Source: an uncultured Oscillibacter sp. (GTDB lineage: Bacteria; Bacillota_A; Clostridia; Oscillospirales; Oscillospiraceae). Taken from it: DNA of 7,544 bases. The stretch covers positions 1 through 7,544 of the forward strand of contig CABQCB010000079.1 in the NCBI GenBank assembly GCA_902462475.1, read 5' to 3'. How positions within the stretch are numbered: position 1 is the first letter of the stretch; each line of letters starts with the position of its first letter. Shown piece after piece: positions 1-5,887 of the stretch. Made by a program: the position numbers and the translations under genes. Under the pieces are notes generated by a model. It made no database searches and was not told where the DNA came from. It saw nothing but the letters and a program-made list of their open reading frames with translations.

Positions 1-198
1 GATGTTCTGGGCCAGCTGGGTATTGGGACCGGCAGCAGGGCCGAAGGGGGTCTCGATGGTCTCTCCGAAGATGGGCAGCTTCTTCACGCCCGCCTTGTAA
101 GGACGATGGACACCGAAAACGGAGCCCTCACGCTGATACTCGGTGGTGACCCAGGTCATCAATTCCCGGAAGGGAATGGGGATCATCAGTTCAGACAT
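1..198 (-). CDS. ygfK: YgfK-type putative selenate reductase / oxidoreductase, N-terminal 66 residues (runs off left edge)
   Basis: Only the first 66 codons are present. The protein starts MSELMIPIPFRELM and continues with EYQREGSVFGV, FGETIETPFGPAAGP and NTQLAQNI, which matches from memory the start of E. coli YgfK (IPFEELL, EYQQQRSIFGI, TPVGPAAGPHTQLAQNI). Full-length family members are about 1000 residues, with an N-terminal dihydroorotate-dehydrogenase-like barrel, an FAD/NAD(P) glutamate-synthase-small-subunit-like part and ferredoxin-type clusters; none of the later domains can be seen here. The ATG at 196-198 is preceded by GAGGAGG (208-214) at 9 bases, an excellent ribosome site. The gene lies downstream of ssnA on the same strand, the arrangement known from E. 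coli and from gut-anaerobe urate-degradation clusters, so the two are expected to share a transcript. Proposed role: redox step in anaerobic purine/urate catabolism; the selenate-reductase name is historical. Family identity is quite sure, the reaction is not. Confidence 0.88.
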   Translation of the reverse strand, partial: MSELMIPIPFRELMTWVTTEYQREGSVFGVHRPYKAGVKKLPIFGETIETPFGPAAGPNTQLAQNI

Positions 199-237
199 AC
201 GCTTTTTCCTCCTCAAAATACTCCTTGCGGATCGTTT

Positions 238-309
238 GCTTAATACTCGCAGTGGTTGAGCTTGCCCCAGAGCTTCTTGCTGGCCTCCAGGATATGGGCA
301 TTCACGGCC
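238..309 (-). repeat. Duplicated 3' end of ssnA (72 bp, copy A, detached fragment)
   Basis: These 72 bases match 446-517 with only two mismatches (positions 276/484 and 297/505). On the minus strand they encode the last 22 residues of SsnA, AVNAHILEASKKLWGKLNHCEY, plus TAA at 240-242. Both mismatches fall at third codon positions and are silent (Lys, Ala). This copy sits 41 bases before the ygfK start with its strong ribosome site, so it looks like the original ssnA-ygfK junction, while the intact gene now ends in copy B. An ATG at 309-311 would give a 23-residue peptide, but it has no ribosome site and I regard it as a gene remnant rather than a gene. Confidence 0.93.
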
Positions 310-445
310 ATTCCCATGGGGCGGGGCCCCATGGGAGCCCTTTGATTTGACTAGGCGGGCGAAAGTGAATTCCGCCCGCCCAAGGTTTTGCGCCTTGCGC
401 AAAACGCTTGCACGCCGCATTTGCGGCGGGAGGCCGTGAAAGACC
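310..445. repeat. Hairpin-rich insert between the two ssnA tail copies
   Basis: No gene is visible. The segment holds four consecutive inverted repeats: 312-322 with 326-336 (11 bp, arm CCCATGGGGC, 3-base loop); 354-361 with 373-380 (8 bp, GGCGGGCG); 381-393 with 397-410 (13 bp with one bulged base, core TTTTGCGC/GCGCAAAA, 3-base loop); and 413-418 with 423-428 (6 bp, CGCCGC). None is followed by a T-run on the minus strand, so they are not intrinsic terminators for the ssnA-ygfK message, though they could stall RNA decay or ribosomes. The compact serial hairpins resemble REP/MITE-like dispersed intergenic elements; whether it is repeated elsewhere in the genome cannot be told from this window. 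Confidence 0.7.
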
Positions 446-517
446 GCTTAATACTCGCAGTGGTTGAGCTTGCCCCAGAGCTTTTTGCTGGCCTCCAGGA
501 TATGCGCATTCACGGCC
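446..517 (-). repeat. 72-bp repeat, copy B (inside the 3' end of intact ssnA)
   Basis: Partner of the copy at 238-309, offset by exactly 208 bases, 70 of 72 positions identical. This copy is continuous with the full ssnA reading frame and carries its stop codon at 448-450. Similarity ends abruptly at 517/309 on the gene side and at about 446/238 on the downstream side. Confidence 0.93.
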
Positions 518-1791
518 TCTTCGTCGATCTCCACCAGCTGGCGGTCCTTCATGAGGATCTTGCCGTTGATCATGGTGGTCTGGCACTGGCGGCCGGTCAT
601 GCCGAAGAGCATATGGCCGTCGATGTTGGCGTCGGAGAAGGGGGTGAAGGGCTTGTAGTCCATCACGATCACGTCGGCGGCGGCGCCGGGAGCCAGGACG
701 CCCAGGGTGGGGAAGCCGGTGCGCGCGGCCATCTTGGCATTGTTCTTGAAGAGCATGTCCGTTACCTCGCACCAGCCCACGTTGGGCATGCAGGCGTTGT
801 GGCGCTGGATGGTGAGAGCCACCTTGATGGACTCGAGCATGTCGTTGGTGTAGGCGTCGGTGCCCAGGCCCACCAGAATGCCCTTCTTATAGAGCTGCAG
901 AATGGGGGAGCAGCCCACGGCGTTGCCCATGTTGGACTCGGGGTTGTTGACGCACATGGTGTCCGTTGCCTTGATGATGTCCATCTCGGCGGTGTTGACG
1001 TGGATGCAGTGGCCCAGAATGGTCTTGGGACCCAGGATGCCGTGGTCCTGGAGCCGCTGGACGGGGCGGCGGCCGTAGTTCTGGAGAGAGTCGTACACGT
1101 CGTTCATGCCCTCGGAGACGTGGATGTGGTAGCCCACCCGGCCGCCGTTGGCCGCCTGCATGCGGTCAAAGGTCTTGTCGGAGATGGTGAACAGGGCGTG
1201 GCCGCCGAACATGGCCTTGAGCATGTCGGAGGGGTTTTTCTCGCAGTAGTCGATGAAGTCTTTGTTCTCCTGAACGGACTGGATGGACTTCTCCTCACCG
1301 TCCCGGTCCGAGACCTCATAGCAGAGGCAGGCACGCATGCCGAACTCCTTGGTGACCTCGGCGATTTTCATGAGGGAGCCGGGGATCTCGCAGAAGGAGG
1401 CGTGATGGTCGAAGATGGTGGTGACGCCCTGCTTGATGGAGTCGATCACCAGAGCCTGGGCGCTGGCGCGGGTGGCCTCCAGATCCAGGTTGCGGTCGAT
1501 GTACCACCACTGGCCGTCCAGCACCTCATAGAAGTTGGTGGGGTTGTAGCCGTTGATGGAAAGGCCCCGGGCCAGGGCGGAGTAGATGTGGGTGTGGGCG
1601 TTGATGAGACCGGGCATGATGACGCCGCCCTTGGCGTCCACGAATTCCGCCTGGGGATACTTGGCCTTCAGATCGGCGGTGGTGCCCACCTCTACGATCT
1701 TTCCGCCGTCGGTGACCACACCGCCGTCGGGGTAGTAGCCGGTACCGTTGGGATCACGGGTGATCAGCTTGCCGTTTGCCAGTAAGATCAT
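448..1791 (-). CDS. ssnA: SsnA family putative aminohydrolase / chlorohydrolase-type metal hydrolase
   Basis: 447 residues, close to the roughly 440 of E. coli SsnA. It is a cytosolic amidohydrolase-superfamily TIM barrel expected to hydrolyse a C-N bond in a purine-derived ring or amidine; the natural substrate is not established. Visible motifs: GLINAHTHIYSALARG with metal ligands His66 and His68; FDHHAS (128-132); YHIHVSEG with ligand His224 and catalytic Glu227; ILGHCIHV with His261; GLGTDAYTNDM with Asp312; a C-terminal beta-sandwich return with DVIVMDY and MINGKILMKDRQ. All expected active-site residues are present. The start at 1789-1791 has AGGAGG (1800-1805) 8 bases upstream. It lies upstream of ygfK on the same strand, as in anaerobic purine/urate catabolic clusters. 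Its leader (1841-1957) contains a transcription attenuator. The last 72 bases are duplicated downstream. Family assignment is firm, substrate is inference. Confidence 0.93.
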   Translation of the reverse strand: MILLANGKLITRDPNGTGYYPDGGVVTDGGKIVEVGTTADLKAKYPQAEFVDAKGGVIMPGLINAHTHIYSALARGLSINGYNPTNFYEVLDGQWWYIDRNLDLEATRASAQALVIDSIKQGVTTIFDHHASFCEIPGSLMKIAEVTKEFGMRACLCYEVSDRDGEEKSIQSVQENKDFIDYCEKNPSDMLKAMFGGHALFTISDKTFDRMQAANGGRVGYHIHVSEGMNDVYDSLQNYGRRPVQRLQDHGILGPKTILGHCIHVNTAEMDIIKATDTMCVNNPESNMGNAVGCSPILQLYKKGILVGLGTDAYTNDMLESIKVALTIQRHNACMPNVGWCEVTDMLFKNNAKMAARTGFPTLGVLAPGAAADVIVMDYKPFTPFSDANIDGHMLFGMTGRQCQTTMINGKILMKDRQLVEIDEEAVNAHILEASKKLWGKLNHCEY

Positions 1792-1946
1792 GTGAAAAAC
1801 CTCCTGTTAGTGTTGTCTCGGTACGACAATAGAGCCGCAGGAAAAAGAAAAAGGCGCTTCAAACCCTCGCGGTTTGAAACACCTACCAAAAAACAGGGAA
1901 TGATAGGTGTCAGCCCGTGCGCGCAGCACTTCGTTACAGCTATCAT
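1788..1946 (-). other. Doubtful 52-codon leader reading frame overlapping the ssnA start
   Basis: A frame beginning MIAVTKCCAHG and ending NRRFFT spans the whole attenuator and stops in an ATGA overlap with the ssnA start codon. There is no recognisable ribosome site before its ATG (upstream bases ACAAGCGAAGA), the sequence resembles no family I know, and the RNA structures explain the conservation equally well. It is recorded because translation through it would disrupt the terminator stem, which would be a second route to attenuation. Confidence 0.12.
1841..1883 (-). terminator. Intrinsic terminator in the ssnA leader (attenuator arm)
   Basis: GGUGUUUCAAACC (1883-1871), loop GCGAG, GGUUUGAAGCGCC (1865-1853): 13 bp including two G-U pairs, followed at once by UUUUUCUUUUUC (1852-1841). 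It lies 50 bases upstream of the ssnA start and points towards it, so it can only act as a conditional stop for the gene's own transcript or for read-through from further upstream. Confidence 0.82.
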
Positions 1947-1948
1947 TC
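1841..1948 (-). promoter_or_regulatory. Leader RNA of ssnA: candidate riboswitch/attenuator with three competing helices
   Basis: Read as minus-strand RNA. Helix P1: GAAUGAUAG (1948-1940) pairs with CUAUCAUUC (1906-1898), and after one C-C mismatch three more pairs form (1938-1936 with 1910-1908), enclosing a purine-rich internal loop and a small GUGC/GCAC hairpin (1928-1916). Antiterminator: ACACCUAUCA (1910-1901) pairs with UGGUAGGUGU (1888-1879), 10 bp with one G-U. Terminator: 1883-1871 pairs with 1865-1853. P1 and the antiterminator share 1901-1910; the antiterminator and terminator share 1879-1883. So P1 formation should free the terminator, and P1 opening should allow read-through. The predicted RNA start (about 1957) lies just before P1. 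I do not recognise the P1 region as a named riboswitch class. Given the genes controlled, a purine-type ligand is a reasonable guess, no more. Confidence 0.68.
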
Positions 1949-1963
1949 TTCGCTTGTACTTGT

Positions 1964-1992
1964 ATTTTAACGGACAAGGCCGCAAAATGCAA
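1964..1992 (-). promoter_or_regulatory. Probable ssnA promoter
   Basis: Minus strand TTGCAT (1992-1987), 17-base spacer, TAAAAT (1969-1964, five of six consensus bases). The expected start near 1957 would put the first arm of the leader helix at about +10, which fits well with a structured regulatory leader. The -35 is weak, which is compatible with an activator; a GTGAG/CTCAC dyad (1996-2000 with 2014-2018) lies directly upstream. Confidence 0.5.
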
Positions 1993-2157
1993 GCAGTGAG
2001 ACCGAAAAAATCCCTCACCGGATTTTGTATACATTGCCACAAAATGGCGGCGCGAACGGGGAAAAACCGGTACAAGCCACGGAGAAAGCGGGCGCATTCC
2101 GGGGCGCCGGCAGGGGACGGGCCATGAAGAGCACCTCATTGAAAATAAAGGAGAGAA
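1993..2157. other. Rest of the divergent ssnA/symporter control region, no gene seen
   Basis: I see no convincing gene here. The stretch contains the GTGAG-N13-CTCAC dyad at 1996-2018, an overlapping AAAATCC/GGATTTT stem (2007-2013 with 2020-2026), and a perfect 8-base palindrome TGTATACA (2026-2033) that resembles a GntR-family half-site core. Each is short enough to occur by chance. A 36-codon minus-strand frame (2015-2125) is present but has proline/alanine-rich random-looking content. Confidence 0.35.
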
Positions 2158-2187
2158 TTGACAAAAAGGGGCCTGCTCTGATATGCT
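2158..2187 (+). promoter_or_regulatory. Promoter of the AGCS symporter gene
   Basis: Perfect -35 TTGACA (2158-2163), 18-base spacer, TATGCT (2182-2187). The predicted start near 2194 leaves a short leader of about 30 bases with AGGAAG (2214-2219) 6 bases before the ATG. Confidence 0.65.
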
Positions 2188-2225
2188 GGACAAACTGAAA
2201 AATACAAAGGAAAAGGAAGTGTGCT

Positions 2226-3632
2226 ATGCTCAGCGAGATGATCGGTGTCCTCAATGACTGGCTCTATACGTACATCCTGGTGATCCTGCTGATCGCCGCG
2301 GGTGTCTATTTCACGGTGCGGACCGGTTTCGTGCAGTTCAGAATGTTCCTGGAGTCCATCCGGGTGGTGGGAGAAAAGCCCCACGATGCCGGCACGGTCT
2401 CCTCCTTCCAGGCGCTGATGGTGTCCACGGCCTCCCGGGTGGGAACGGGCAACATCATCGGCATCTCCACGGCCATCTGCTGCGGCGGATACGGCGCCGT
2501 GTTCTGGATGTGGATCATTGCCCTCATCGGCGGCGCCTCGGCGTTTGTGGAGTCCACCCTGGCCCAGATCTACAAGCGGCGCAACCCCAAGACCGGGGAG
2601 AGCTACGGCGGCCCCTCCTACTACATTGAAGCTGCCCTCCACAGCAGGACCCTGGCGGTGATCTTTGCCGTTACGCTGATCCTCACCTATGCCGGCGGCT
2701 TCAACATGCTGGCGGCCTACAACCTCCAGTCCACCTTCTCCGGCTACGGCTTCTATGATCCCGCCACCACCCCGTGGGTGATCGGCGCGGTGCTGGCCGC
2801 GGTGGTGGGCTACTGTGTCATGGGCGGCGGCAAGCGCATCATCCGCTTCACCTCCACTCTGGTGCCCTTCATGGGCGGTCTCTATGTGCTGGTGGCCGTG
2901 GTGATGGTGGTGCTCAACTGGCGGATGGTGCCCCAGGTGCTGGGCAGCATCTTCGCCGGCGCCTTCGACTTCCAGGCTATTTTCGGCGGCTTCACCGGCT
3001 CTGCCATGATGTACGGCATCAAGCGGGGCCTGTTCTCCAACGAGGCCGGCGTGGGCTCCGCGCCCAACGCGGCCGCTTCCGCTGACGTGAGCCATCCGGT
3101 CAAGCAGGGTCTGGTGCAGATGCTCTCCGTGTTCATCGACACGCTGCTCATCTGCTCGGCCACCGCCTTCATGCTGCTTTGCTCCGGCGTGGCGCCGGAG
3201 GCGTCCCTCCAGGGCGCGCCCTATGTGCAGTCTGCGCTCCAGGCCCAGTTTGGCGCTGCCGGTCCCATCTTCATCACCGCTGCCATGGTGCTGTTCGCCT
3301 TTACGACCCTTATCGGCAACCTTTACTATGTGGATAACTGCCTGAACTACATCGTGGGCAAGATCCCTTCCAAGGAGTTCATGGTCCTCTTCCGCATCGA
3401 CGCCGTGGTGCTGATCTTCATCGGCGCGGGCATGGAGATCAACATGGTGTGGAACCTGGCGGACGTGCTCATGGGCGTTATGGCCCTCATCAACCTGCCG
3501 GTGATCGTGATCCTGGCCCGGCCGGCCCTGGCCGCGCTGCGGGATTATACCCGTCAGCGCAAAGAGGGCAAGAATCCCGTGTTCCGGGCCGCGGACGTGG
3601 GCCTTGCGGGAAAGACCGAGTGCTGGGAATGA
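2226..3632 (+). CDS. AGCS family sodium:amino acid (alanine/glycine) symporter
   Basis: 468 residues, a usual length for the alanine or glycine:cation symporter family (TC 2.A.25), an inner-membrane transporter using the LeuT-like fold and a Na+ (or H+) gradient. Hydrophobic segments run through the whole protein from residue 16. Family landmarks: STASRVGTGNIIGISTAI (68-85, with the unwound-helix GTGN), AVFWMW (91-96), GGPSYYIE (128-135), and the signature GLFSNEAGVGSAPN (268-281) followed by DVSHPVKQGLVQ (287-298). The usual G-W-x-YYGE motif of helix 8 reads IGNLYYVDN here (363-371), so the substrate may differ from alanine. The start has AGGAAG upstream. It is divergent from ssnA-ygfK and followed by its own terminator, so it is monocistronic. 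Purine fermentation can release glycine, which makes a functional tie conceivable but unproven. Confidence 0.92.
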   Translation: MLSEMIGVLNDWLYTYILVILLIAAGVYFTVRTGFVQFRMFLESIRVVGEKPHDAGTVSSFQALMVSTASRVGTGNIIGISTAICCGGYGAVFWMWIIALIGGASAFVESTLAQIYKRRNPKTGESYGGPSYYIEAALHSRTLAVIFAVTLILTYAGGFNMLAAYNLQSTFSGYGFYDPATTPWVIGAVLAAVVGYCVMGGGKRIIRFTSTLVPFMGGLYVLVAVVMVVLNWRMVPQVLGSIFAGAFDFQAIFGGFTGSAMMYGIKRGLFSNEAGVGSAPNAAASADVSHPVKQGLVQMLSVFIDTLLICSATAFMLLCSGVAPEASLQGAPYVQSALQAQFGAAGPIFITAAMVLFAFTTLIGNLYYVDNCLNYIVGKIPSKEFMVLFRIDAVVLIFIGAGMEINMVWNLADVLMGVMALINLPVIVILARPALAALRDYTRQRKEGKNPVFRAADVGLAGKTECWE

Positions 3633-3650
3633 TATTGCTGTCAAACTGAC

Positions 3651-3681
3651 AAAAGAGGACGCTGCGGCGTCCTCTTTTTTT
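3651..3681 (+). terminator. Intrinsic terminator after the symporter gene
   Basis: GAGGACGC (3655-3662), loop TGCG, GCGTCCTC (3667-3674), followed by seven T (3675-3681) and preceded by four A that extend the stem. It lies 18 bases after the stop codon. Confidence 0.92.
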
Positions 3682-3727
3682 GTTGAAAATCGTCGTGCAT
3701 AAAATGGGGGCAGCAGCAAAAAACTAC

Positions 3728-3787
3728 TTGAAATATCTATTTGAATCTTGTAATATAGTATTATAAACCATATTACAAGATTTCAAA
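3728..3787 (+). promoter_or_regulatory. trhA promoter overlapped by a long inverted repeat (probable operator)
   Basis: A perfect 13-bp inverted repeat, AATCTTGTAATAT (3744-3756) and ATATTACAAGATT (3770-3782), extends by a further TTTGAA/TTCAAA after a single-base offset (outer limits about 3740 and 3787). The best promoter is TTGAAA (3728-3733), 17 bases, TAATAT (3751-3756), so the left arm covers the -10 and the right arm lies just after the start. Between the arms is a third half-site: TATTATAA (3759-3766) pairs with TTGTAATA (3748-3755) as a 7-of-8 dyad. With no T-run after it and only one arm inside the predicted transcript, this reads as a protein-binding DNA site rather than a terminator. 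The regulator is not in the window. Confidence 0.62.
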
Positions 3788-3804
3788 AACTAGGAGACGA
3801 TAAT

Positions 3805-4467
3805 ATGCATCGGTTTTTCCCTCATGCGGCGGACCCGGTCAGCTGCGGGACCCACACCATCGGTGCACTGGCGGCTTTTGCCGGCGGCGTGTTCTTTTTG
3901 ATTCGCGGCGTGCGCACCGGCGCACCGGCTCTGGCTCTGGCCTGTGCCATGTGCTTTTGCCTTTCCATGCTGGCACTGTACACTGCCAGCGCGGTCTACC
4001 ACTACTATCCCGGTACGGCGGAAAGCGGCGGTGTGAAGCGGCGGCTGCGGAAAATGGATCACAGTATGATCTATGTGCTCATCGCCGGCAGCTACACACC
4101 CTTTTCTGTGGTGCTGCTGCCCCAGCCCAAGGGAACGCGGTTTTGCATTCTTTTGTGGGGCGTGGCCGCGGTGGGCATTCTGGTGAAGATCTTCTGGATC
4201 AATGCGCCCCGGATCCTCTCCACCGCCATCTATCTGGTGATGGGCTGGGCGGTGGTGTTTGTGGCCAAGGACTTTGCCGCCTGCCTGGGACAGCCCTGCC
4301 TGACGCTGGTGGCGCTGGGCGGCGTGTGCTACTCCGTGGGCGCGGTGTTCTACGCCATCAAAAAGCCCAACATCTCGGCGGAGTGGACGTTCCACGAGAT
4401 CTTCCATCTGCTGATCCTGGCGGGTTCGCTGCTGCACTATCTGGCAGTTTACTTCTACGTGCTGTAA
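3805..4467 (+). CDS. trhA: Hemolysin III / PAQR family membrane protein TrhA
   Basis: 220 residues, typical for bacterial hemolysin III (YqfA/TrhA) proteins, with seven hydrophobic helices and no signal peptide. These proteins belong to the PAQR superfamily of zinc-bearing membrane proteins implicated in membrane-fluidity homeostasis; the haemolysin name is historical. Landmarks: DPVSCGTHTIGA near the N terminus (10-21), SAVYHYY with His66, MDHSMIYVLIAGSYTPF (84-100) with Asp85 and His86, STAIYLVMGW (139-148), YSVGAVFYAIKKPN (176-189) and HEIFHLLILAGSLLHY (197-212) with His197 and His201. Together these supply the expected metal site. AGGAGA (3792-3797) lies 7 bases before the ATG. It stands alone between terminators, under a promoter overlapped by a strong dyad, so it is probably regulated individually. 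Confidence 0.93.
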   Translation: MHRFFPHAADPVSCGTHTIGALAAFAGGVFFLIRGVRTGAPALALACAMCFCLSMLALYTASAVYHYYPGTAESGGVKRRLRKMDHSMIYVLIAGSYTPFSVVLLPQPKGTRFCILLWGVAAVGILVKIFWINAPRILSTAIYLVMGWAVVFVAKDFAACLGQPCLTLVALGGVCYSVGAVFYAIKKPNISAEWTFHEIFHLLILAGSLLHYLAVYFYVL

Positions 4468-4468
4468 G

Positions 4469-4503
4469 AAAAAAGAGACGGCCTGCAGGCCGTCTCTTTT
4501 TTT
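4469..4503. terminator. Bidirectional terminator between trhA and upp
   Basis: A perfect palindrome, GAGACGGCC (4475-4483) and GGCCGTCTC (4488-4496) around TGCA, is flanked by six A on the left (4469-4474) and seven T on the right (4497-4503). It can therefore stop transcripts from both sides. It begins 2 bases after the trhA stop and ends 3 bases before the upp stop. Confidence 0.95.
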
Positions 4504-4506
4504 CCT

Positions 4507-5139
4507 TTATTTCGTGCCGAAGATCCGGTCACCGGCATCGCCCAGGCCGGGAACGATGTAGCCCTGCTCGTTGAGGTGGTCGTCCACCGCGCCGCAGTAG
4601 ATGTCCACGTCCGGGTGGGTCTCCTGGATGTGCTTGATGCCCTCGGGCGCGGCCAGCAGCACCATGAGCTTGATGTTGATGCAGCCGCGCTTTTTCATCT
4701 CGGTGATGGCGGCCTCGGCGCTGCCGCCGGTGGCCAGCATGGGGTCGACGATCATGATGTCCCGCTCGGCAATGTCCTTGGGCATCTTGCAGAAGTACAC
4801 ATGGGGCTCCAGGGTCTCCTCATCCCGGAACATGCCGATGTGGCCCACACGGGCGCCGGGCACCATGCGCAAAACGCCGTCCACCAGGCCCAGACCCGCC
4901 CGCAGAATGGGCACCACGGCGAACTTCTTGCCCTTGAGGGTGGGAGCGGTGGTGGTGCAGATGGGGGTCTCCACTTCCTTGGTGGTCAGAGGCAGATCCC
5001 GGGTGGCCTCGTAGGTGATGAGCATGCCGATCTCGCTGACCAGCTCCCGGAAGTCCTTGACGCTGGTGTTCTTGTCCCGCAGGATGGTCAGCTTGTGGGC
5101 GACCAGAGGATGGTCCATAACATGTACTTTACCGCTCAT
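4507..5139 (-). CDS. upp: Uracil phosphoribosyltransferase
   Basis: 210 residues, the standard length. The enzyme joins uracil and PRPP to give UMP and pyrophosphate, the main uracil salvage reaction in the cytosol. Visible motifs: [12 protein letters not shown] (77-88), the PRPP loop [14 protein letters not shown] (131-144) and the uracil-binding C terminus [17 protein letters not shown] (194-210). The start [12 protein letters not shown] is typical and has AGGAG (5148-5152) 8 bases upstream. It follows tsaB on the same strand after 52 bases without a terminator; a TACAAT (5166-5161) could be a -10 but no fitting -35 is seen, so co-transcription with tsaE-tsaB is likely. The shared palindromic terminator lies directly downstream. 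Confidence 0.97.
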   Translation of the reverse strand: MSGKVHVMDHPLVAHKLTILRDKNTSVKDFRELVSEIGMLITYEATRDLPLTTKEVETPICTTTAPTLKGKKFAVVPILRAGLGLVDGVLRMVPGARVGHIGMFRDEETLEPHVYFCKMPKDIAERDIMIVDPMLATGGSAEAAITEMKKRGCINIKLMVLLAAPEGIKHIQETHPDVDIYCGAVDDHLNEQGYIVPGLGDAGDRIFGTK

Positions 5140-5191
5140 AATAGATGCTCCTTTTATAAAATTGTAAAATGAAATTTTGACGCTTTGGTGG

Positions 5192-5887
5192 TTACGTCCG
5201 GTCCTTCAGCTTCACGGCGTGGGGCGGCCGCAGATAAGCCGGCTGCAGGCTCTGGGCGCTTTGCAGTCCGCCGTTCTTCGCCAGCTCCAGCGCCTCCAGC
5301 GCAACGGAAGAGGCATTCTGCATGACCAGATGGGGCGGCGCCAGACGGCAGGGGATGCCCGCTTGCTGGAAGTGGGCATGGCACAGCGCCGCGCCGTCGC
5401 CCACCAGGGTGATTTGCGATGCATCCATGGCGGCCACTTCCGCGGCCACCTCCTCCAGGGAGACGGCCCGGTCCGGGGTCAGCCGGGTGAGCATACCGTC
5501 CCGGGCGGAAAAGAGCGCGTTGTAGATCTGCTGGCGCCGGGCGTCCATGGCGCAGACGATGAGTCCGTCCGCAAAGGCCACGTTCCGGGCCATGGCGGCC
5601 AGGGTGGATACGCCGACGGTGGGCTTGTCCGCCGCGAAGGCAAGCCCTTTGGCCGCGGCCACGCCGATGCGGATGCCCGTAAAGGAGCCGGGGCCGGCGG
5701 CCACGGCGATGGCGTCCATCTGCGCTACGGTCAGCTCCGTGTTTTTCAAAATGCCCTCCACGATAGGCATGAGCGTCCGGCTGTGGGTCAGGCCCGTGTC
5801 TTGATAGCCGCAGCAGAGGATCTTGCCGTCCTCGGCCACAGCGGCGGACACGGCTCTGGCAGAGGTCTCCAGGGCCAGGATCTTCAT
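5192..5887 (-). CDS. tsaB: tRNA t6A37 biosynthesis protein TsaB
   Basis: 231 residues. TsaB is the non-catalytic ASKHA-fold partner of TsaD in the complex that transfers threonylcarbamoyl to A37 of ANN-decoding tRNAs. Motifs: [12 protein letters not shown] (1-12), HSRTLMP (35-41), [19 protein letters not shown] (65-83), MDARRQQIY (114-122) and a late QPAYLRPP. The start is set at the ATG at 5885-5887, although the frame stays open upstream to 6013, because homologues begin at MKILALETS and because this ATG overlaps the tsaE stop as ATGA, giving translational coupling. It lacks the metal-binding histidines of TsaD, as expected. In many Firmicutes rimI and tsaD follow; here upp follows instead. 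Confidence 0.95.
   Translation of the reverse strand: MKILALETSARAVSAAVAEDGKILCCGYQDTGLTHSRTLMPIVEGILKNTELTVAQMDAIAVAAGPGSFTGIRIGVAAAKGLAFAADKPTVGVSTLAAMARNVAFADGLIVCAMDARRQQIYNALFSARDGMLTRLTPDRAVSLEEVAAEVAAMDASQITLVGDGAALCHAHFQQAGIPCRLAPPHLVMQNASSVALEALELAKNGGLQSAQSLQPAYLRPPHAVKLKDRT

Noticed and set aside
310..445. Intrinsic terminator or CRISPR-like array in the ssnA-ygfK gap
   Set aside because: The four hairpins differ from each other, have no T-runs and no regular repeat-spacer spacing.
388..1785. 465-codon plus-strand open frame opposite ssnA
   Set aside because: It is the antisense shadow of ssnA produced by GC-rich third positions; the product is Val/His/Gly/Asp-rich with no family features and no ribosome site.
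1853..1900. T-box element before ssnA (ACCGCG occurs in the minus-strand leader)
   Set aside because: ACCGCG is present at the terminator loop, but the AGGGUGGNACCGCG context, Stem I and specifier loop are absent, and the leader is too short. ssnA is also not an amino-acid or tRNA gene.
2026..2033. TGTATACA palindrome as a GntR-family operator
   Set aside because: An 8-base palindrome is too short to support on its own, and no GntR gene is in the window; kept only as a note in the control region.
2015..2125. 36-codon minus-strand frame (MARPLPAPRNAP...) with a GAGGTG upstream and a T-rich stem after it
   Set aside because: Pro/Ala-rich low-information content, no known family, and it lies in a control region. 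The trailing stem is only 7 bp with its T-run inside the stem.
2136..3719. 527-codon minus-strand open frame opposite the symporter
   Set aside because: It mirrors the symporter gene, is rich in His/Gly/Glu/Arg, crosses the terminator and shows no motif. The plus strand encodes a clear transporter.
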